Assembly (NCBI GenBank): GCA_028697885.1
Contig: JAQVER010000007.1
Coordinates: 1-62,811, forward strand
Length of the DNA: 62,811 nt
Direction: 5' to 3'
Origin: Desulfocapsaceae bacterium
GTDB lineage: Bacteria; Desulfobacterota; Desulfobulbia; Desulfobulbales; Desulfocapsaceae
This document shows positions 35,441 to 45,305 of the stretch, in pieces. Both the position numbers and the translations under genes were made by a program. The number at the start of each line of letters is the position of its first letter. The stretch's first letter is position 1. The notes beneath the pieces are model-generated. The model ran no database searches, was not told the origin of the DNA, and saw only the letters and a list, made by a program, of their open reading frames with translations.

Positions 35441-38119
35441 ATGGGCAAACATTATCTCAGCTCGCTTTTCGAGCCTCAATCCCTTGCCGTCTTCGGGGCC
35501 AGCGACCGCATCGATTCGGTCGGGCAGGTCGTTCTTGATAACCTGCTGCACAGCTCCTATAAGGGCAAGATCTATCCCGTCAACCGCAGCCACGTGACTG
35601 TTCAGGGCCAGAAGGCCTACCCTTCGATTGCCGCTGTCGGCCAGCCCGTTGATCTGGCAATTATCGCTACCCCGGCCCAGTCGGTCTCCACACTTATCGA
35701 TGAATGCGGCAGGCATGGGGTCAAGGCGGCCGTCATCCTCACCGCCGGATTCGGCGAGTCAGGGGCCAGCGGGCTGGCCCTGGAAGAGGAGGTAATCAAG
35801 AAGGCCCGGCAGTACGGAATCAGGATGATCGGCCCCAACTGTCTGGGCCTGATGCGGCCGGCGCTTGGCCTCAATGCCACCTTCAACAAAGGCGGTGCCA
35901 GGAGCGGCAACCTGGCCTTCGTCTCCCAATCGGGCGCCCTCTGCACCGCCATACTCGATTGGGCGCAGAGCAACGACGTCGGATTCTCAACCCTTGTTTC
36001 CCTCGGCTCCTCCGCCGATGTCGACTTCGGCGAGATCCTTGACTACCTGCTCTCCGACAGCAGCACCAAAAGCATCCTCCTCTATATTGAAGGCATCCGC
36101 AAACCCCAAAGCTTCATGAGCGCCATCCGCGCCGCCGCCCGCATCAAACCGGTTATCCTGGTCAAGGTCGGCCGCCATACCACTGGATCCCAGGCCGCCC
36201 GCACTCATACCGCATCTCTTGTGGGCGCCGACGATGTCTTCGACGCGGCCATCCGGCGGGCCGGCGTGGTGCGGGTCCAGACCATCACCCAGATGTTTGT
36301 CGCCGCCAAGGCCATGTCGTCCGGATTCCGGCCGGTGGGCAATCGCTTAGCCATCGTCACCAATGGCGGCGGTCCCGGCGTCATGGCCACCGACCGGGCC
36401 TCCGATCTGGGCGTCGTCATTGCAACGCTCTCTGAGACGACCATCGACCATCTCAACCAGGCGCTGCCGCCAAGCTGGTCGCACGGCAATCCGGTGGACA
36501 TCATCGGCGATGCCCAGGCGGACCGCTATCAACTGGCGGTCAAGGCCTGCCTGGATGACGCAGGTGTCGACGGAGTCCTGGTCATCCTGACGCCGCAGGC
36601 CATGACCAAGCCGCTGGAATCGGCCCAGGCGGTGATCGAGCTGTCAGGCAAGAGCAGCAAGCCCCTGCTCCTCTGCTGGATGGGGGAAGGCCAGGTTGCC
36701 GAGGCCCGGGCCGCCTTTGCCCAGGCCAAAAAACCCTACTTCCGCACTCCGGAGCCGGCAGTGGAGGTTTTTTCCTATCTCTCCGCCTATACCCAGAACC
36801 AGAAACTCCTGAAACAGATGCCCGGCCCCCTCTCTCATCACCTGGAGCCCGATGTCGAAGGTGCACGCATGATCATCGACGCCGCGCTGCTGGAGCGGCG
36901 CATGGTGCTGAACGAAATGGAATCCAAGGCACTGCTTGCGGCCTTCCATATCCCGGTGGCAAGTACCATGATTGCCCGCAGCCCCAACGAGGCCCTGTTG
37001 ATCGCCGAACAGGCAGGTTTCCCGGTGGCGATGAAGATCAACTCCCCGGATATCTCGCATAAAACCGATACCGGCGGCGTCCAGCTCAATCTCGGCAACG
37101 CCCAGGCCGTACGGGCGGCGTATCAGGAGATACTTGACGAGGTGCATCTGCACCGGCCCAACGCGGCCTTGAACGGAATTTCCATCGAGCCGATGATCAT
37201 CAAACCGAACGGTCGTGAATTGATGGTGGGAGTGAGCAATGACCAGGTATTCGGCCCGGTGATCAGCTTCGGGGCCGGGGGGACTATGGTTGAGGTCATG
37301 GGAGATCACTCCGTGGCCCTGCCTCCGCTCAACTCCTTTCTGGCCAAAGACCTGATCGAACGGACCCATGTCGCCAAGACCTTGGGCCAGTTCCGCCACA
37401 TGCCGCCGGTCAATATCGAGGCTCTGGAGAGTATCCTGCTCCGTATTTCGGAGATGGTCTGCGAACTCCCGCTGCTCAAGGAAATGGATATCAACCCCTT
37501 GATCGTCGACGAAAACGGAGTTCTTGCCGCTGATGCCCGGATAGTCCTTGAGTATCGGCCGCCCAGCACCGACCGCTACGCCCATATGGCCATCTATCCC
37601 TATCCCTCCCACCTGGTCAGCCATCATCAACTGGCAAACGGTAAAAATATCACCATCCGGCCGATCAGGCCTGAAGATGCGGAGATCGAGCAGGCCTTCG
37701 TCCATAATCTCTCGGCGGAATCGCGATATTTCCGCTTCATGCACACCCTGCAGGACCTCTCCACCGAGATGCTGGTCCGGTTCACACAGATCGATTACAA
37801 CCGTGAGATAGCCTTGATTGCGGTAACAACAGAACAGGGAGCGGAGGTCGAGATCGGGGTGACCCGCTTTGCGATCAACCCGGATGGAGAGAGCTGTGAA
37901 TTTTCCCTGGTGATTGCCGATAACATGAGCGGCAAGGGTCTGGGTCAGAAGCTGATGACTGCCCTGATGGATGCAGCCCGGTCAAAGGGACTTAAGGTCA
38001 TGACGGGAGAGATCCTCAGCGACAACGACAGAATGCTCAAGCTGGTAAGCCGCCTGGGATTCACTATCACAAACAGTCCGGAAGACACCAGCATTAAGCT
38101 GGCAAGCAAGGATTTGTAA
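35441..38119 (+). CDS. ADP-forming acyl-CoA ligase fused to GNAT acetyltransferase (Pat-like)
   Basis: The 892-residue protein matches the bifunctional acetate-CoA ligase/GNAT family that includes the bacterial protein lysine acetyltransferase Pat (YfiQ). An N-terminal CoA-binding domain (about 1-130, VFGASDRIDSVG) is followed by a succinyl-CoA-ligase-like region with VSQSGALCTAILDW and ARTHTASLVGADD, an ATP-grasp domain (about 480-700) and a C-terminal GNAT domain (about 745-892, NMSGKGLGQKLMTALMDAA). A histidine is present in THTASLVG, the position of the phosphohistidine loop in active ligases, so ligase activity is possible. A decayed copy of its first about 85 codons lies at 40859-41149. 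Confidence 0.92.
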   Translation: MGKHYLSSLFEPQSLAVFGASDRIDSVGQVVLDNLLHSSYKGKIYPVNRSHVTVQGQKAYPSIAAVGQPVDLAIIATPAQSVSTLIDECGRHGVKAAVILTAGFGESGASGLALEEEVIKKARQYGIRMIGPNCLGLMRPALGLNATFNKGGARSGNLAFVSQSGALCTAILDWAQSNDVGFSTLVSLGSSADVDFGEILDYLLSDSSTKSILLYIEGIRKPQSFMSAIRAAARIKPVILVKVGRHTTGSQAARTHTASLVGADDVFDAAIRRAGVVRVQTITQMFVAAKAMSSGFRPVGNRLAIVTNGGGPGVMATDRASDLGVVIATLSETTIDHLNQALPPSWSHGNPVDIIGDAQADRYQLAVKACLDDAGVDGVLVILTPQAMTKPLESAQAVIELSGKSSKPLLLCWMGEGQVAEARAAFAQAKKPYFRTPEPAVEVFSYLSAYTQNQKLLKQMPGPLSHHLEPDVEGARMIIDAALLERRMVLNEMESKALLAAFHIPVASTMIARSPNEALLIAEQAGFPVAMKINSPDISHKTDTGGVQLNLGNAQAVRAAYQEILDEVHLHRPNAALNGISIEPMIIKPNGRELMVGVSNDQVFGPVISFGAGGTMVEVMGDHSVALPPLNSFLAKDLIERTHVAKTLGQFRHMPPVNIEALESILLRISEMVCELPLLKEMDINPLIVDENGVLAADARIVLEYRPPSTDRYAHMAIYPYPSHLVSHHQLANGKNITIRPIRPEDAEIEQAFVHNLSAESRYFRFMHTLQDLSTEMLVRFTQIDYNREIALIAVTTEQGAEVEIGVTRFAINPDGESCEFSLVIADNMSGKGLGQKLMTALMDAARSKGLKVMTGEILSDNDRMLKLVSRLGFTITNSPEDTSIKLASKDL

Positions 38120-38431
38120 CGGAACACACAACTTCTTGTTTTCACTTATAGAATACTGCTAAAAAGATCAAGAAGTCACCTGATATTCTCTCCGGAAGAC
38201 AATGACGGCTGGTAGGCCATGCCCTATGAATGCTCACTAAAGTGAGCTCATAGCCTTAACAACCGTCATCATCTGTGAGTATCCTGAATATTGCGAGGGA
38301 GAAGCCACCCCGTCCTTTCTGGCAGGGCTCATGCTCAAAAATCAATCCTGACATCCGGAGTTACCCTCACCATGGTGAGAAGAGCACATAGGTGCCAATC
38401 CCACCCCTGAACAGTTCTTTTTCACTACGGC
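38120..38431. other. intergenic region with hairpin, uninterrupted copy
   Basis: No gene. Bases 38202-38269 form a long imperfect hairpin with outer ATGACGG/CCGTCAT arms and an inner CTATGA..GCTCACT/AGTGAGC..TCATAG stem. It lies 3' of paralogue B and matches the hairpin 3' of paralogue A. Confidence 0.75.
38202..38269. terminator. long hairpin 3' of paralogue B, empty insertion site
   Basis: The outer arms pair ATGACGG with CCGTCAT, continuing imperfectly to GGC/GCC. The inner stem 38224-38253 pairs 13 bases with a two-base bulge and an AA loop. It follows a repeat-protein gene read on the minus strand and may act as a terminator or RNA-stabilising end. It is the empty-site counterpart of 25779-25997. 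Confidence 0.6.
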
Positions 38432-38890
38432 TCAGCGATGTCCTCCACCGGAGCCCATTCCGCCACCACCGGAGCCCATTCCACCACCACTGGAACCACC
38501 ACTGGAGCCACCACTGGAACCACCACTGGAGCCGCCACTGGAACCGCCACTGGAGCCGCCACTTGAGCCGCCACTGGAACCGCCACTGGAACCGCCACTA
38601 CTGGATCCCATTCCAGCACCATCATGAATTTTGTCCCGTGTCCGATCTTGATCCATATCCTGATCCTTATCCTGATCCGGATCCTGAATCTTGTCGCGTA
38701 TCCGATCTTGGTCCTTATCCTGATCTGGTGTCTGTATTGCGTCCACTGTCAGATCCTGATGAATTTTGTCCTGTGTTTGAAGTTTGATCTGGTCCTTCGT
38801 ACGATCCTGATCCGATGCCAGTATAAACCCAGCAGATGATAAGGACATGACACCTACCAAAGCAGAAAGCACAAACGTTTTTCGTTTCAT
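38432..38890 (-). CDS. exported low-complexity protein, DQDK/SSGG-rich, paralogue B
   Basis: The 152-residue product has the signal MKRKTFVLSALVGVMSLSSA, nearly the same as paralogue A, then an acidic/basic repeat stretch built on DQDKDQDRIRDKIQD, then about nine SSGG repeats and a GMGSGGGG tail. The SSGG part is encoded by a 12-bp DNA tandem repeat, so its length may vary between cells. It has no helical ERTEF segment, unlike paralogue A. Function is unknown; an extracellular or matrix role fits the composition but is a guess. Confidence 0.78.
   Translation of the reverse strand: MKRKTFVLSALVGVMSLSSAGFILASDQDRTKDQIKLQTQDKIHQDLTVDAIQTPDQDKDQDRIRDKIQDPDQDKDQDMDQDRTRDKIHDGAGMGSSSGGSSGGSSGGSSGGSSGGSSGGSSGGSSGGSSGGSSGGGMGSGGGGMGSGGGHR
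38484..38603. repeat. 12-bp coding minisatellite, about 9-10 copies
   Basis: The unit CCRCCACTGGAR repeats in phase with the reading frame, each unit encoding SSGG on the minus strand. Units differ by single bases in the third positions, mainly A or G at two sites. Because the unit is a multiple of three, copy number can change without a frameshift. Confidence 0.85.
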
Positions 38891-39722
38891 GATTTACTCC
38901 TCTATTGGATTGTTTGGATATTGCACCATGGTCATTGCAACCCGTTCAGTGGCCAGGTCTGACACCGACAATAAGGGGCATGAAGATCTCGCTTTGCTGG
39001 AGAGTGTTATATTATAATTACGTACGTTCAGCCTTTTGGTTACGAGAGCAACAGGACTGGAATACAGGCTACTTTGAAAAATCAGGATTTTTATTCAAGA
39101 TCAAGGCATGAAGAAAATTTTACCGCAGGCATCTAGTAGATATTCCGAGGATAAAATTTTCAGAACAAGGCAGATCTTGGGCCAAAAGATCATTTTTCAA
39201 GGTACCCTACACTTATTACCGTACTTAAAGGGGTAGCAGCTCCCGCTACACGCTTGCCTTTACACTTAGTCCTGCCAATGTAAAAGATGAAAAGTGGTCA
39301 CGTGGTCATTTTTCTCATAAACAACTTTTCCGTTCATCAATAAGTGAAATTAAGAGGAATGGAATTTGATCCTCTTTGCAGGCTGCCCATTTTAATATTT
39401 GCCTGTTTTCTAAATCTTATTATTACAATATTATGTCAAATAACACAGAAAGTCAAAGAGATCACACTGAAAAATCATACGCAGGGCATAACTCTTTACT
39501 GAAGGATATATCTTATTGATCACTCAAGATAAAATGGATCAGGAGACGTCCATCTCACTTTGGAATGGAGTTTCTCACAGCTCCATGAGAGCATCGAACA
39601 ACTCCTGGCTGAAAAAACATAGGGAGGGGCAAGAAGGGTAAAACAATGAACAATAGAGCACGTACTTTGGCGTGATCGAGGTAACAGCGTGATCCGTCCC
39701 CTCCTTACAGGATACGAACGGA
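38891..39722. other. intergenic region upstream of paralogue B with element copy 2
   Basis: About 830 bases without a convincing gene. The first 70 bases match the DNA before paralogue A. A second copy of the palindromic element lies at 39071-39205. The remainder to the rhomboid gene shows no motif I can name; an antisense frame across the rhomboid gene is a shadow. Confidence 0.6.
39071..39205. mobile_element. MITE-like palindromic element, copy 2
   Basis: About 135 bases related to the element at 25825-25962, sharing the GAAGAAAATTTTACCGCAGG core, the CCGAGGATAAAATTTT core and ends that pair as TTGAAAAATC/ATTTTTCAA. It lies in the region upstream of paralogue B. The target duplication is not clear here. 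Confidence 0.75.
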
Positions 39723-40565
39723 TCAGAAAAAACGATAGATGACCGTGGTTGCCACGGCCCAGAGCAGGATCAGGACTGTCCCCAGCGCACAGGCCGCACC
39801 AAGCAGCCGGTGATTGAGCATCTCGCGGCGGTTTTCCTGATAGCCCAGAAGCAGTCCGCAGAGAATGCCCGTCGCCATACCGCCGCCATGGCCCCAGTTG
39901 TTGATTCCCGGCACCAAGAGGCCAAAGGCAAAGATACCTAAGGCCCAGCCGCCGACCTGCTGGTACACCTGCTGGCCATAGATCCCGCCCCGGCTTTTCC
40001 CGTAATACAGGGCGGCGCCGATCAGGGCGCAGATAGCAGCCGAAGCGCCGATGGTTAGAGGAACTCCGGCCAGATAGGAGAGCAGAAAGCCGCCGATGCC
40101 GCCCAGGGTATAGATGGTGAACATCCGGGAAAGACCGTATTCCTGAATGATCAGGGGGCCGATCTGCCGAAGGGCGATCATGTTGAAGACGAGATGGAGC
40201 AGGCTGCCGTGCAGATAACTGGCAGAAACCAGCGACCACCAGCGGTGCAGGGAGGCGATCGGCATGGTACCGGTCGCTCCCAGCAGCAGCAGGCTCCGAT
40301 TGTCCGGCGACAGAAAACCAAAGGGGCTCATCCCCATGCCCATACCTCTGGGGCTGATGATCAGCGAGAGGACAAAGAAGGCGATATTGACGCCAACCAA
40401 CCCCTTGAGGAACAAATCCGGATCACTGAACAGGCGCATAATGCCCGTATTTTTCCACCAGGAACCAGGATTCTTGAGACCGCAATAAGGGCATACGGCT
40501 TCGTCCCGGCTGATGAGGCCACGGCAGTTCGGACAGAGCTGAGAATTCTTGTGGGGAGTGATCAT
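39723..40565 (-). CDS. rhomboid family intramembrane serine protease with N-terminal zinc ribbon
   Basis: Rhomboids cleave membrane proteins within the bilayer. The product is about 280 residues. The N-terminus holds a zinc-ribbon pair (LCPNCRGL, CPYCGLKN), then six membrane segments. The rhomboid motifs are SYLHGSLLHLVFNMIALRQI, the catalytic serine in TIGASAAICALIG and the partner histidine in GHGGGMATG. The serine block has GASAA where GASGA is more usual. The ATG at 40565 places the zinc ribbon at the start; an upstream in-frame start adds 46 residues with no family match and the ribosome site is weak in both cases. Confidence 0.9.
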   Translation of the reverse strand: MITPHKNSQLCPNCRGLISRDEAVCPYCGLKNPGSWWKNTGIMRLFSDPDLFLKGLVGVNIAFFVLSLIISPRGMGMGMSPFGFLSPDNRSLLLLGATGTMPIASLHRWWSLVSASYLHGSLLHLVFNMIALRQIGPLIIQEYGLSRMFTIYTLGGIGGFLLSYLAGVPLTIGASAAICALIGAALYYGKSRGGIYGQQVYQQVGGWALGIFAFGLLVPGINNWGHGGGMATGILCGLLLGYQENRREMLNHRLLGAACALGTVLILLWAVATTVIYRFF

Positions 40566-40858
40566 ATGGCAGTTTGATGAGTTGATGAGTTGATGTTGTA
40601 TTGACACAGATAACCATATCTCTTCTGAAAAAACCAGAAAAAGCGTGACGGCAGGATCCGGATCATCCAACGAGACCACTGTTGAAACCAAGGACTGCTC
40701 CAATCATTTTTCTCTTCCTTTCCACCACCGGGCAACACTCACGATCTTTCTCTGACAAACTCAGAGAATACCCTTCAAAATCATCCTAAATTTTGCTATG
40801 ACTATAAAATATGGGGTGCGTTGAACACCATGAATGAATTCCTTTCTGCAGGTAAATC

Positions 40859-41149
40859 ATGGGCAAACATTATCTCTGCTCGCTTTTTGAGCTCCAAACC
40901 ACTGCTGTATCCGGCGCCAGCGACTGCATCGATTCTGTCGAGCTGATCGTTATCGAGCACCTGCCGCCCAGCGCTTTCCCAAGCAAGCTCTATCCCGTCA
41001 CCCCCAGCTACAAGACCGTGCAGGGCTCAGAGGCGTACCCTTCTTTTGACCCTGTTGGCCAGACTGTCGATCCGGCAATTATCACCCCCTGCTCCTCTCA
41101 GTCCCTGCTCTCATTGATGATTGCGACCACCGACATGACCACGCAGTAA
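40859..41149 (+). pseudogene. truncated duplicate of the acyl-CoA ligase N-terminus
   Basis: The 96-residue frame starts MGKHYLCSLFELQTTAVSGA and tracks the first about 85 residues of the gene at 35441-38119 (MGKHYLSSLFEPQ...GASDRIDSV...VTVQGQKAYPS), then ends. Many substitutions, including changes in the nucleotide-binding GASD region, suggest decay. The match stops abruptly near 41100 and nothing of the rest of the ligase follows. It lies 5.4 kb from the parent gene start and just upstream of the molybdenum hydroxylase operon. Confidence 0.82.
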
Positions 41150-41278
41150 TGGAGGCAAGCACGCAGCGCAGAATCGTGTTTATTTCTTGATCTATTGTCC
41201 ACCCGGGCAGCAAGCCGGGTTCAGAAGACAAGGACAGTTTAACGACAGTTGCTCTCTCAACCCTTACAGGAGGTAGCC

Positions 41279-41737
41279 ATGATTACGTTCCAGGTAAACG
41301 GTATCAGTCATTCCGTTGATCTTGAGGCGGACACCCCGTTACTCTGGGTGCTCCGCGACCATCTCAAGCTCACCGGCACCAAGTTCGGCTGCGGCGAAGG
41401 TCTGTGCGGGGCCTGCACGGTCCTGATCGACGGCCAGCCCCAGCGTTCCTGCCAGACCTCGTTAGCCGAGATGCAGGATAAAAAGGTTACCACCATTGAG
41501 GGTGTCCCCGTCAGCCACCCGCTCAAAAAGGCATGGCTGACCGAAGAAGTCTCCCAGTGTGGCTACTGTCAGCCAGGTCAGATTATGAATGCCGCCGGCC
41601 TGATGACGTCAAAGCCCCACCCAACCGATGCCGATATTGATAACGCCATGAGCGGCAACCTCTGTCGTTGCGGCACGTATGGCCGCATTCGCAAAGCGAT
41701 CCATGTCGCCTCTCAGCAGGAAGGAGAAAAATCATGA
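41279..41737 (+). CDS. 2Fe-2S subunit of molybdenum hydroxylase (IorA-like)
   Basis: The 152-residue protein carries the two iron-sulfur clusters that link the molybdenum centre to external electron carriers. The plant-type cluster motif [14 protein letters not shown] is near residue 40 and the C-terminal cluster motifs are [10 protein letters not shown] and GNLCRCGTY. The size and motifs match the small subunits of isoquinoline oxidoreductase and xanthine dehydrogenase families. The ATG at 41279 follows AGGAGG by five bases. The stop overlaps the start of the large subunit by four bases, so the two are translationally coupled. Confidence 0.94.
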   Translation: MITFQVNGISHSVDLEADTPLLWVLRDHLKLTGTKFGCGEGLCGACTVLIDGQPQRSCQTSLAEMQDKKVTTIEGVPVSHPLKKAWLTEEVSQCGYCQPGQIMNAAGLMTSKPHPTDADIDNAMSGNLCRCGTYGRIRKAIHVASQQEGEKS

Positions 41738-43908
41738 GCGAGATTATCAAGCTGAGTCGCCGCGAATTGATCAAGGCCGGAATTTTGGTGGGAGGCGGTC
41801 TGGTGCTGGCCTGCCATATACCCGGGGGACTGCGGCAGGCTCTGGCCGCCGGGACCACCCCATTCGCTCCGAACGCCTTCCTGCGGATCGGCAGCGACGG
41901 TACTATTACCGTGATCGTCAACAAATCCGAGATGGGACAAGGGGTCTACACCTCGCTGCCGATGCTGATCGCCGAGGAGCTGGAATGCGACTGGCAGCAG
42001 GTGCGGGTGCAACCTTCCCCGGTAGCGCCGGAATACGACCACGTCACCTTCGGCAATATCATGGCCACCGGAGGCAGCACCAGTGTCCGTACGGAATGGG
42101 AGCGCCTCTCCAAGGCGGGCGCCGCGGCCCGCGAGATGCTGATTGAAGCTGCGGCCAAGGATTGGAAAGTCAAGCCATCCGCCTGCCAGGCAAAAAACAG
42201 TGTGGTACATGGCCCGGGCGGCAAACATCTCAACTACGGCGAACTGGCGGAGCAGGCAGCACTTCTGCCGGTGCCGAAGGAACCGAAGCTGAAAAAATCG
42301 AAGAAACATACCCTTCTCGGCAAACCGATCAAACGCCTGGACAGCCCGGCCAAGATTAACGGCACCGCAATCTTCGGTATCGATGTGGACGCACCCGGCA
42401 TGCTGACGGCTGTGATCGCCCGGCCACCGGTCTTCGGCGGTACAGTGAAGAGCTTCGATGCCAAGAAAGCTCTTGCCGTAGCCGGCGTCCGCGAGGTGGT
42501 GGCAGTCGATGCCGGGGTGGCAGTGGTGGCCGATGGCTTCTGGCCGGCCCAAAAAGGGCGCGGCCTCCTGGAAATCGTCTGGGATGAGGGCCAATGGGCA
42601 AGCATCAATACTCCCGCCATGCGTGAAGAATACGCCAAGCTGGCGGCAACACCGGGGGCCAAGGCTTACAGTTCAGGGGACGCAGCAGCAGAGCTGGATA
42701 AGGCGGACCGCAAGTTTACGGCCGAATATGAGGTCCCCTATCTGGCCCATGCCCCCATGGAGCCTCTCAACTGTTTTGTCGATCTCAAACCCGACAGCGG
42801 ACTGGTCCGTACCGGTTCCCAGTTCCAGACCGTTGACCGCGCCGCCGCCGCTGGTGTGGCCGGACTGCAACCCGAGCAAGTCACCTTTGAAACCACCTTT
42901 CTTGGCGGTGGTTTCGGCCGACGGGCCTGTCCTGCCTCGGATTTCATCATTGAGGCGGCCCAGGTGGCCAAGGCGGTCAAAAAGCCGGTCAAGGTGATTC
43001 GGACCCGCGAAGACGATATGCGGGCCGGTTTCTATCGTCCCATGTGGTACGACCGGATCAATGCCTGCCTGGACAAACAAGGCAGGCCGCTGGCCTGGCA
43101 GCATACCATAGTCGGACAGTCGATCGCGGCCGGGACCTCGTTCGAGAATGCCATGGTCAAAGACGGCATCGACAGCACCTCGGTGGAAGGAGCAGCCGAC
43201 CTGCCCTATGCCATCCCCAACGTGCTGGTCGATCTGCATACAACCAAGAACGGGGTGCCGGTACTTTGGTGGCGTTCGGTAGGACACTCCCACACCGCCT
43301 TCGTGGTGGAGAGCTTTCTGGATGAACTTGCCCATGCTACCGGTCAGGATCCCTATAAATACCGCCGGTCACTGCTTGCCAAACATCCGCGCCATCTGCA
43401 GGTTCTGGAGACCGTCGCCCAAAAGGCCGGCTGGGGGAAACCGCTTCCGGCCGGAGTCGGACGCGGTATTGCTGTGCACGAGTCCTTCGGCTCCTTCGTC
43501 GCCCAGGTAGCTGAGGTCTCAATGACGGACAAGGACCAGGTTCAGGTCAAACGGGTGGTCTGTGCCATCGACTGCGGCAAGATCGTCAACCCGGACACCA
43601 TCACCGCCCAGATGGAGGGAGCAATCATCTTCGGCCTTTCTGCCGCTCTGTATGGAGCGATCACTCTCAAGAACGGCCAGGTCGAGCAGGGTAACTTTGA
43701 CGGCTACCCGTTGGTGCAGATGGATGACGCCCCCAAGATTGAGGTCCATATTGTAAAGAGCAACGAACCGCCAGGTGGGGTGGGCGAACCCGGTGTCCCT
43801 CCCCTTGCCCCGGCGATGGCCAATGCCCTCTTTGCCGTGAGTGGCGCCAGGGTACGGTCACTGCCGATAACCCCTGACCAAGTCCGGGCTGCCATGGGGA
43901 AAGCGTGA
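41734..43908 (+). CDS. molybdopterin-binding subunit of molybdenum hydroxylase (IorB-like)
   Basis: The 724-residue protein is the catalytic subunit of a xanthine-dehydrogenase/isoquinoline-oxidoreductase family enzyme, which hydroxylates aromatic heterocycles or aldehydes at the molybdenum. The N-terminus has a Tat-like signal ([19 protein letters not shown]), suggesting export. Family segments are [46 protein letters not shown] and [19 protein letters not shown], with the catalytic glutamate in GVGEPG. The substrate is unknown. AAGGAG precedes the ATG at 41734. There is no FAD subunit in the operon. Confidence 0.94.
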   Translation: MSEIIKLSRRELIKAGILVGGGLVLACHIPGGLRQALAAGTTPFAPNAFLRIGSDGTITVIVNKSEMGQGVYTSLPMLIAEELECDWQQVRVQPSPVAPEYDHVTFGNIMATGGSTSVRTEWERLSKAGAAAREMLIEAAAKDWKVKPSACQAKNSVVHGPGGKHLNYGELAEQAALLPVPKEPKLKKSKKHTLLGKPIKRLDSPAKINGTAIFGIDVDAPGMLTAVIARPPVFGGTVKSFDAKKALAVAGVREVVAVDAGVAVVADGFWPAQKGRGLLEIVWDEGQWASINTPAMREEYAKLAATPGAKAYSSGDAAAELDKADRKFTAEYEVPYLAHAPMEPLNCFVDLKPDSGLVRTGSQFQTVDRAAAAGVAGLQPEQVTFETTFLGGGFGRRACPASDFIIEAAQVAKAVKKPVKVIRTREDDMRAGFYRPMWYDRINACLDKQGRPLAWQHTIVGQSIAAGTSFENAMVKDGIDSTSVEGAADLPYAIPNVLVDLHTTKNGVPVLWWRSVGHSHTAFVVESFLDELAHATGQDPYKYRRSLLAKHPRHLQVLETVAQKAGWGKPLPAGVGRGIAVHESFGSFVAQVAEVSMTDKDQVQVKRVVCAIDCGKIVNPDTITAQMEGAIIFGLSAALYGAITLKNGQVEQGNFDGYPLVQMDDAPKIEVHIVKSNEPPGGVGEPGVPPLAPAMANALFAVSGARVRSLPITPDQVRAAMGKA

Positions 43909-44732
43909 TGGACCTGAAGATCTATGAAGAGATGGCGCTGCTCTCCCGGACGGGCGTCTCCTTTGCCCTGGCCACCGTAATTGATCACAGTGGGTCCTCG
44001 CCCCGGAAGGCCGGGGCTAAGATGCTGCTGCGCGGCAACGGCACTATTCTGGGCAGCATCGGCGGCGGCCGGGTGGAAGCGGAGACCATCGAGGCGGCCA
44101 AAGCAGCCCTGGTCGAAGGTACTCCCCGGACTCTCCCCTTTGTCCTCACCGAGAAACATGGTTTCGCCTGCGGCGGATCAATGACGGTCTATGTAGAGCC
44201 GCACGGCAATGCCCCACGTTTGGTGTTGTTCGGGGCAGGCCATGTCGGCAAGGCAACGGCTGTTTTGGCCAAGTCCTGTGGTTTCAGGGTGACCGTGGTG
44301 GACGAACGTCCGGAGTACGCCAACCAGGAGGCAATCCCCTGTGCCGACGAGCTGCTCTGCTGTCAGGTCGAAGAGGCTTTTACCGGCCTCAGGCTGGACA
44401 GCAATTCGTTCGTAGTTATTGCCACCCCTGGACATCTGCACGACTTTGTTGCGGTACAGGGGGCGCTCAAAAGCGAAGCAGGATTCATCGGCTTGGTCGG
44501 GAGCCGGCGCAAAAAACAGGCCCTGCTGCAGACCCTGACGGAAAACGGCTTTACGGAAGAAGAGCTGGCACGGGTCATCACCCCGGTGGGGGTGGAGATC
44601 GATGCGGAGACCCCGGAAGAGATCGCAGTCAGCATCGTTGGCCAACTGATTCAAAAAAGGAGAAGGCATGACACACAGCGCCGGAGCAATCCTACTGGCT
44701 GCCGGAGCTGCCCGGCGCATGGGGAGCTGTAA
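43908..44732 (+). CDS. xdhC: XdhC family molybdenum cofactor maturation protein
   Basis: XdhC/CoxI proteins bind the molybdenum cofactor and promote its sulfuration and insertion into hydroxylases. The 274-residue protein has the family N-terminus (FALATVIDHSGSSPRKAGAK, GSIGGGRVEAET), GFACGGSMTVYVEP, and a C-terminal Rossmann-like domain (LVLFGAGHVGKATAVLA, GFIGLVGSRRKKQALL). The ATG at 43908 overlaps the last base of the previous stop codon. It overlaps the next gene by 65 bases, unusual within an operon. Confidence 0.94.
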   Translation: MDLKIYEEMALLSRTGVSFALATVIDHSGSSPRKAGAKMLLRGNGTILGSIGGGRVEAETIEAAKAALVEGTPRTLPFVLTEKHGFACGGSMTVYVEPHGNAPRLVLFGAGHVGKATAVLAKSCGFRVTVVDERPEYANQEAIPCADELLCCQVEEAFTGLRLDSNSFVVIATPGHLHDFVAVQGALKSEAGFIGLVGSRRKKQALLQTLTENGFTEEELARVITPVGVEIDAETPEEIAVSIVGQLIQKRRRHDTQRRSNPTGCRSCPAHGEL

Positions 44733-45291
44733 ACAACTTCTTCCCCTTGCCGGGAAGACCGTTATCGCCCACTGCCTGGAAACCCTGCTCACGGGGGGAA
44801 GCAAAGAGGTGATCGTGGTGGTCAGGCCGGAAGGCGATGAGGTGGCCCGGGCAGCCAGGGACTATCCGGTGCAGGTGGTGATGACCACCGACCCTGATGG
44901 CGACATGGCCGCATCGGTCCGCACCGGTCGAGATGCCCTCTCTTCTTCCATAACGGGTGTGATGGTGGCTCTCTGTGATTATCCTCTGGTAACTGCCGCG
45001 ACCATCTCGTCCCTTATCGCGGTGCACTGCATGAATCCGGAGGGCATCATCATTCCGTGCCACCATGGCCGACGCGGCCACCCCCCGCTCTTTCCCCGTC
45101 AACTGCTGGAAGGACTGGCAGCACCGCTGACCTTGCGGGACCTGATGCGAGCGAACCCGGAGCGGATTAAGCACCTGTCTGTCGCCGACCGGGGAGTTCT
45201 GATCGACATGGACACCCCCGAGGATTATCAACGAGTAACCGAATATTTCAATCAGAACAGGTACGTAATAGGTACGTATCAATATCAATAA
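44668..45291 (+). CDS. molybdenum cofactor cytidylyltransferase-like protein (MocA type)
   Basis: MocA-type nucleotidyltransferases attach CMP to molybdopterin for hydroxylase enzymes. The 207-residue product starts with the signature AILLAAGAARRMGSCKQLLP, then GKTVIAHCLETLL, ALCDYPLVTAATISSL, GRRGHPPLFPRQLLEGL and the terminal VLIDMDTPEDYQR. These match the MobA/MocA-like fold. AAGGAG lies five bases before the ATG inside the xdhC coding end. It fits the operon, which thus codes for a molybdenum enzyme and its two maturation factors. Confidence 0.92.
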   Translation: MTHSAGAILLAAGAARRMGSCKQLLPLAGKTVIAHCLETLLTGGSKEVIVVVRPEGDEVARAARDYPVQVVMTTDPDGDMAASVRTGRDALSSSITGVMVALCDYPLVTAATISSLIAVHCMNPEGIIIPCHHGRRGHPPLFPRQLLEGLAAPLTLRDLMRANPERIKHLSVADRGVLIDMDTPEDYQRVTEYFNQNRYVIGTYQYQ

Positions 45292-45305
45292 CTCAGGAGG
45301 AAATT

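Noticed and set aside
36644-37744. Minus-strand 366-codon frame
   Set aside because: Antisense shadow of the acyl-CoA ligase gene, which has strong family motifs.
38461-38610. Regular short repeats that could suggest a CRISPR array
   Set aside because: The 12-bp units have no spacers and are in-frame coding repeats.
39520-40239. Minus-strand 239-codon frame overlapping the rhomboid gene
   Set aside because: It is in another frame of the same strand as the rhomboid gene, which has clear catalytic motifs; composition is arginine/proline-rich as in shadows.
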